Shown piece by piece: positions 63,101 through 64,000 of a DNA stretch of 64,000 nt. How positions within the stretch are numbered: position 1 is the first letter of the stretch; each line of letters starts with the position of its first letter. Below the pieces are notes generated by a model, which was given only the letters and a program-made list of their open reading frames with translations, did not search any database and was not told the origin of the DNA. The translations under genes were made by a program, and so were the position numbers. Source of the stretch: Flectonema sp. DT1601 (lineage: Eukaryota > Euglenozoa > Diplonemea > Diplonemida > Diplonemidae); contig OZ025798.1 of NCBI GenBank assembly GCA_964019425.1, positions 372,001 through 436,000 on the forward strand. The letters run 5' to 3'.

Positions 63101-64000
63101 ATTTCTGAACAATTACGCAAGAAATAATCTCCAATACTGGTGACACTACTAAGACTGGAAAGGTCAAGAGAAGTGATTTCTGAACAATTACGCAAGAAAT
63201 AATCTCCAATACTGGTGACACTACTAAGACAGGAAACGTCAAGAGAAGTGATTTCTGAACAATTACGCAAGAAATAATCTCCAATACTGGTGACACTACT
63301 AAGACAGGAAACGTCAAGAGAAGTGATTTCTGAACAATTACGCAAGAAATAATCTCCAATACTGGTGACACTACTAAGACTGGAAAGGTCAAGAGAAGTG
63401 ATTTCTGAACAATTACGCAAGAAATAATCTCCAATACTGGTGACACTACTAAGACAGGAAACGTCAAGAGAAGTGATTTCTGAACAATTACGCAAGAAAT
63501 AATCTCCAATACTGGTGACACTACTAAGACTGGAAAGGTCAAGAGAAGTGATTTCTGAACAATTACGCAAGAAATAATCTCCAATACTGGTGACACTACT
63601 AAGACTGGAAACGTCAAGAGAAGTGATTTCTGAACAATTACGCAAGAAATAATCTCCAATACTGGTGACACTACTAAGACTGGAAAGGTCAAGAGAAGTG
63701 ATTTCTGAACAATTACGCAAGAAATAATCTGCAATACTGGTGACACTACTAAGACTGGAAAGGTCAAGAGAAGTGATTTTTGAACAATTTAACAAAAAAC
63801 AATCTCCAATACTGGTGACACTACTAAGACTGGAAAGGCCAAGAGAAGTGATTTCTGAACAATAACACAAGAAATAATCTGCAATACTGGTGACACTACT
63901 AAGACTGGAAAGGTCAAGAGAAGTGATTTCTGAACAATTACGCAAGAAATAATCTGCAATACTGGTGACACTACTAAGACTGGAAAGGTCAAGAGAAGTG
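60178..64000 (-). CDS. BspA-like leucine-rich repeat protein, 5' end outside the window
   Basis: The stop is at 60178 and the frame is still open at the right edge, so at least 1,270 residues belong to this gene and the start is missing. It consists of about 53 units of 23 residues (CSEITSLDLSSLSSVTSIGD plus YFLRN-type ends), the BspA/LRR_5 type. At DNA level the unit is 69 bp and most copies differ at only a few fixed sites (L/V, S/C, G/A, RN/CY/LN, E/K). The last five or six units toward the C-terminus are more diverged. A short cap follows (CSALKTVQLPQNNRALFEQS...). No membrane segment or GPI signal follows the repeats. Such proteins often mediate binding, but the role here is unknown. Confidence 0.85.
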   Translation of the reverse strand, partial: TSLDLSSLSSVTSIADYFLRNCSEITSLDLSSLSSVTSIADYFLCYCSEITSLGLSSLSSVTSIGDCFLLNCSKITSLDLSSLSSVTSIADYFLRNCSEITSLDLSSLSSVTSIGDYFLRNCSEITSLDVSSLSSVTSIGDYFLRNCSEITSLDLSSLSSVTSIGDYFLRNCSEITSLDVSCLSSVTSIGDYFLRNCSEITSLDLSSLSSVTSIGDYFLRNCSEITSLDVSCLSSVTSIGDYFLRNCSEITSLDVSCLSSVTSIGDYFLRNCSEITSLDLSSLSSVTSIGDYFLRNCSEITSLDVSCLSSVTSIGDYFLRNCSEITSLDLSSLSSVTSIADYFLCYCSEITSLDLSSLSSVTSIADYFLRNCSEITSLDVSCLSSVTSIGDYFLRNCSEITSLDLSSLSSVTSIADYFLCYCSEITSLDLSSLSSVTSIGDYFLRNCSEITSLDLSSLSSVTSIGDYFLRNCSEITSLDVSCLSSVTSIGDYFLRNCSEITSLDLSSLSSVTSIADYFLCYCSEITSLDLSSLSSVTSIGDYFLRNCSEITSLDVSCLSSVTSIGDYFLRNCSEITSLDVSCLSSVTSIADYFLRNCSEITSLDLSSLSSVTSIGDYFLRNCSEITSLDLSSLSSVTSIGDYFLRNCSEITSLDVSCLSSVTSIGDYFLRNCSEITSLDLSSLSSVTSIADYFLCYCSEITSLDLSSLSSVTSIGDCFLLNCSKITSLDLSCLSSVTSIGDYFLRNCSEITSLDVSCLSSVTSIGDYFLRNCSEITSLDVSCLSSVTSIGDYFLRNCSEITSLDVSSLSSVTSIGDYFLRNCSEITSLDVSCLSSVTSIGDYFLRNCSEITSLDVSCLSSVTSIGDYFLRNCSEITSLDLSSLSSVTSIGDYFLRNCSEITSLDLSSLSSVTSIGDYFLRNCSEITSLDVSCLSSVTSIGDYFLRNCSEITSLDVSCLSSVTSIGDYFLRNCSEITSLDLSSLSSVTSIADYFLCYCSEITSLDLSSLSSVTSIGDCFLLNCSKITSLDLSCLSSVTSIADYFLRNCSEITSLGLSSLSSVTSIGDCFLLNCSKITSLDLSCLSSVTSIGDYFLRNCSEITSLDLSSLSSVTSIADYFLCYCSEITSLDLSSLSSVTSIGDDFLFKCSEITFLDLSGLSSVTSIGTDFLYACSKITSVDLSGLSSVTSIGTDFLYACSKITSVDLSGLSSVTSIGDYFLNKCSEITSVDLSGLSDVKEIGERFLNNCSALKTVQLPQNNRALFEQSVKCKVLN

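Noticed and set aside
60939-63767. Long second-frame open stretches through the LRR array (TFPVLVVSPVLEIIS type)
   Set aside because: The 69-bp unit is divisible by three and nearly invariant, so any frame lacking a stop in one unit stays open. The LRR frame gives a known fold and a sensible end; the other does not.
60300-64000. CRISPR array
   Set aside because: The repeat is a continuous in-frame coding repeat without spacers, in a eukaryotic gene.

Overview
The window reads as nuclear DNA of a protist of the phylum Euglenozoa, most likely a non-kinetoplastid such as a diplonemid. The best evidence is the mitochondrial ATP synthase alpha subunit. From its N-terminal VHSIDGTIAT to its C-terminal NLLYSCKRSV it has the form I know from trypanosome alpha subunits. 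That C-terminus appears only after a 77-nt GT-AG intron is removed. A glycolytic GAPDH ending in the peroxisome/glycosome signal -AKL fits the same group. Several genes carry short spliceosomal introns, which argues against a kinetoplastid. Every gene I can support lies on the minus strand. Several have a pyrimidine-rich AG acceptor just before the start codon, as expected for long one-way transcription units with spliced-leader trans-splicing.

Region 1 (1-17.2 kb) is accessory. It holds a tandem family of about 350-residue proteins with two membrane segments (five complete genes, one truncated copy and two short N-terminal relics). The second membrane segment matches the pore region of DEG/ENaC/ASIC sodium channels almost position by position. 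Two subfamilies alternate, so the cluster looks like four copies of a two-gene cassette. The spacers are mosaics of duplicated flanks and dispersed repeats, including a SINE-like repeat that ends in a conserved hairpin plus an A-tract.

Region 2 (17.7-42.5 kb) is a run of ordinary cell genes: 3-hydroxyisobutyrate dehydrogenase, a Rab GTPase, U1 snRNP protein C, GAPDH, an LSD1-zinc-finger/C1/EF-hand protein, the Fe-S scaffold NUBP1/NBP35, an Arg/Ser-rich protein, a zinc-ribbon membrane protein, a MAP-kinase-kinase-like kinase, ATP synthase alpha, a tail-anchored low-complexity protein and a ubiquitin-like/ankyrin protein. Six introns can be placed by restored frame, five of them also by family homology or a continued domain. 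Five are 67-100 nt long; the sixth, in the kinase, is about 1.08 kb and contains repeats.

Region 3 (44.9-55.7 kb) has two unusual membrane proteins: a 2,551-residue cysteine-repeat surface protein, and a 773-residue protein with the order TM, two EF-hands, CAP/SCP, two glutaredoxin-like domains, two EF-hands. Region 4 (55.7-60.1 kb) is repeat-rich: a 726-bp element with terminal inverted repeats, a 6-bp target duplication and a Pol III-like internal promoter, a reverse-transcriptase fossil, and further dispersed repeats. Region 5 (60.2 kb to the right edge) is the 3' part of a gene made of about 53 nearly identical 69-bp units encoding BspA-like leucine-rich repeats. It runs off the window.

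All calls come from reading the sequence and from memory of protein families. No database search was run.
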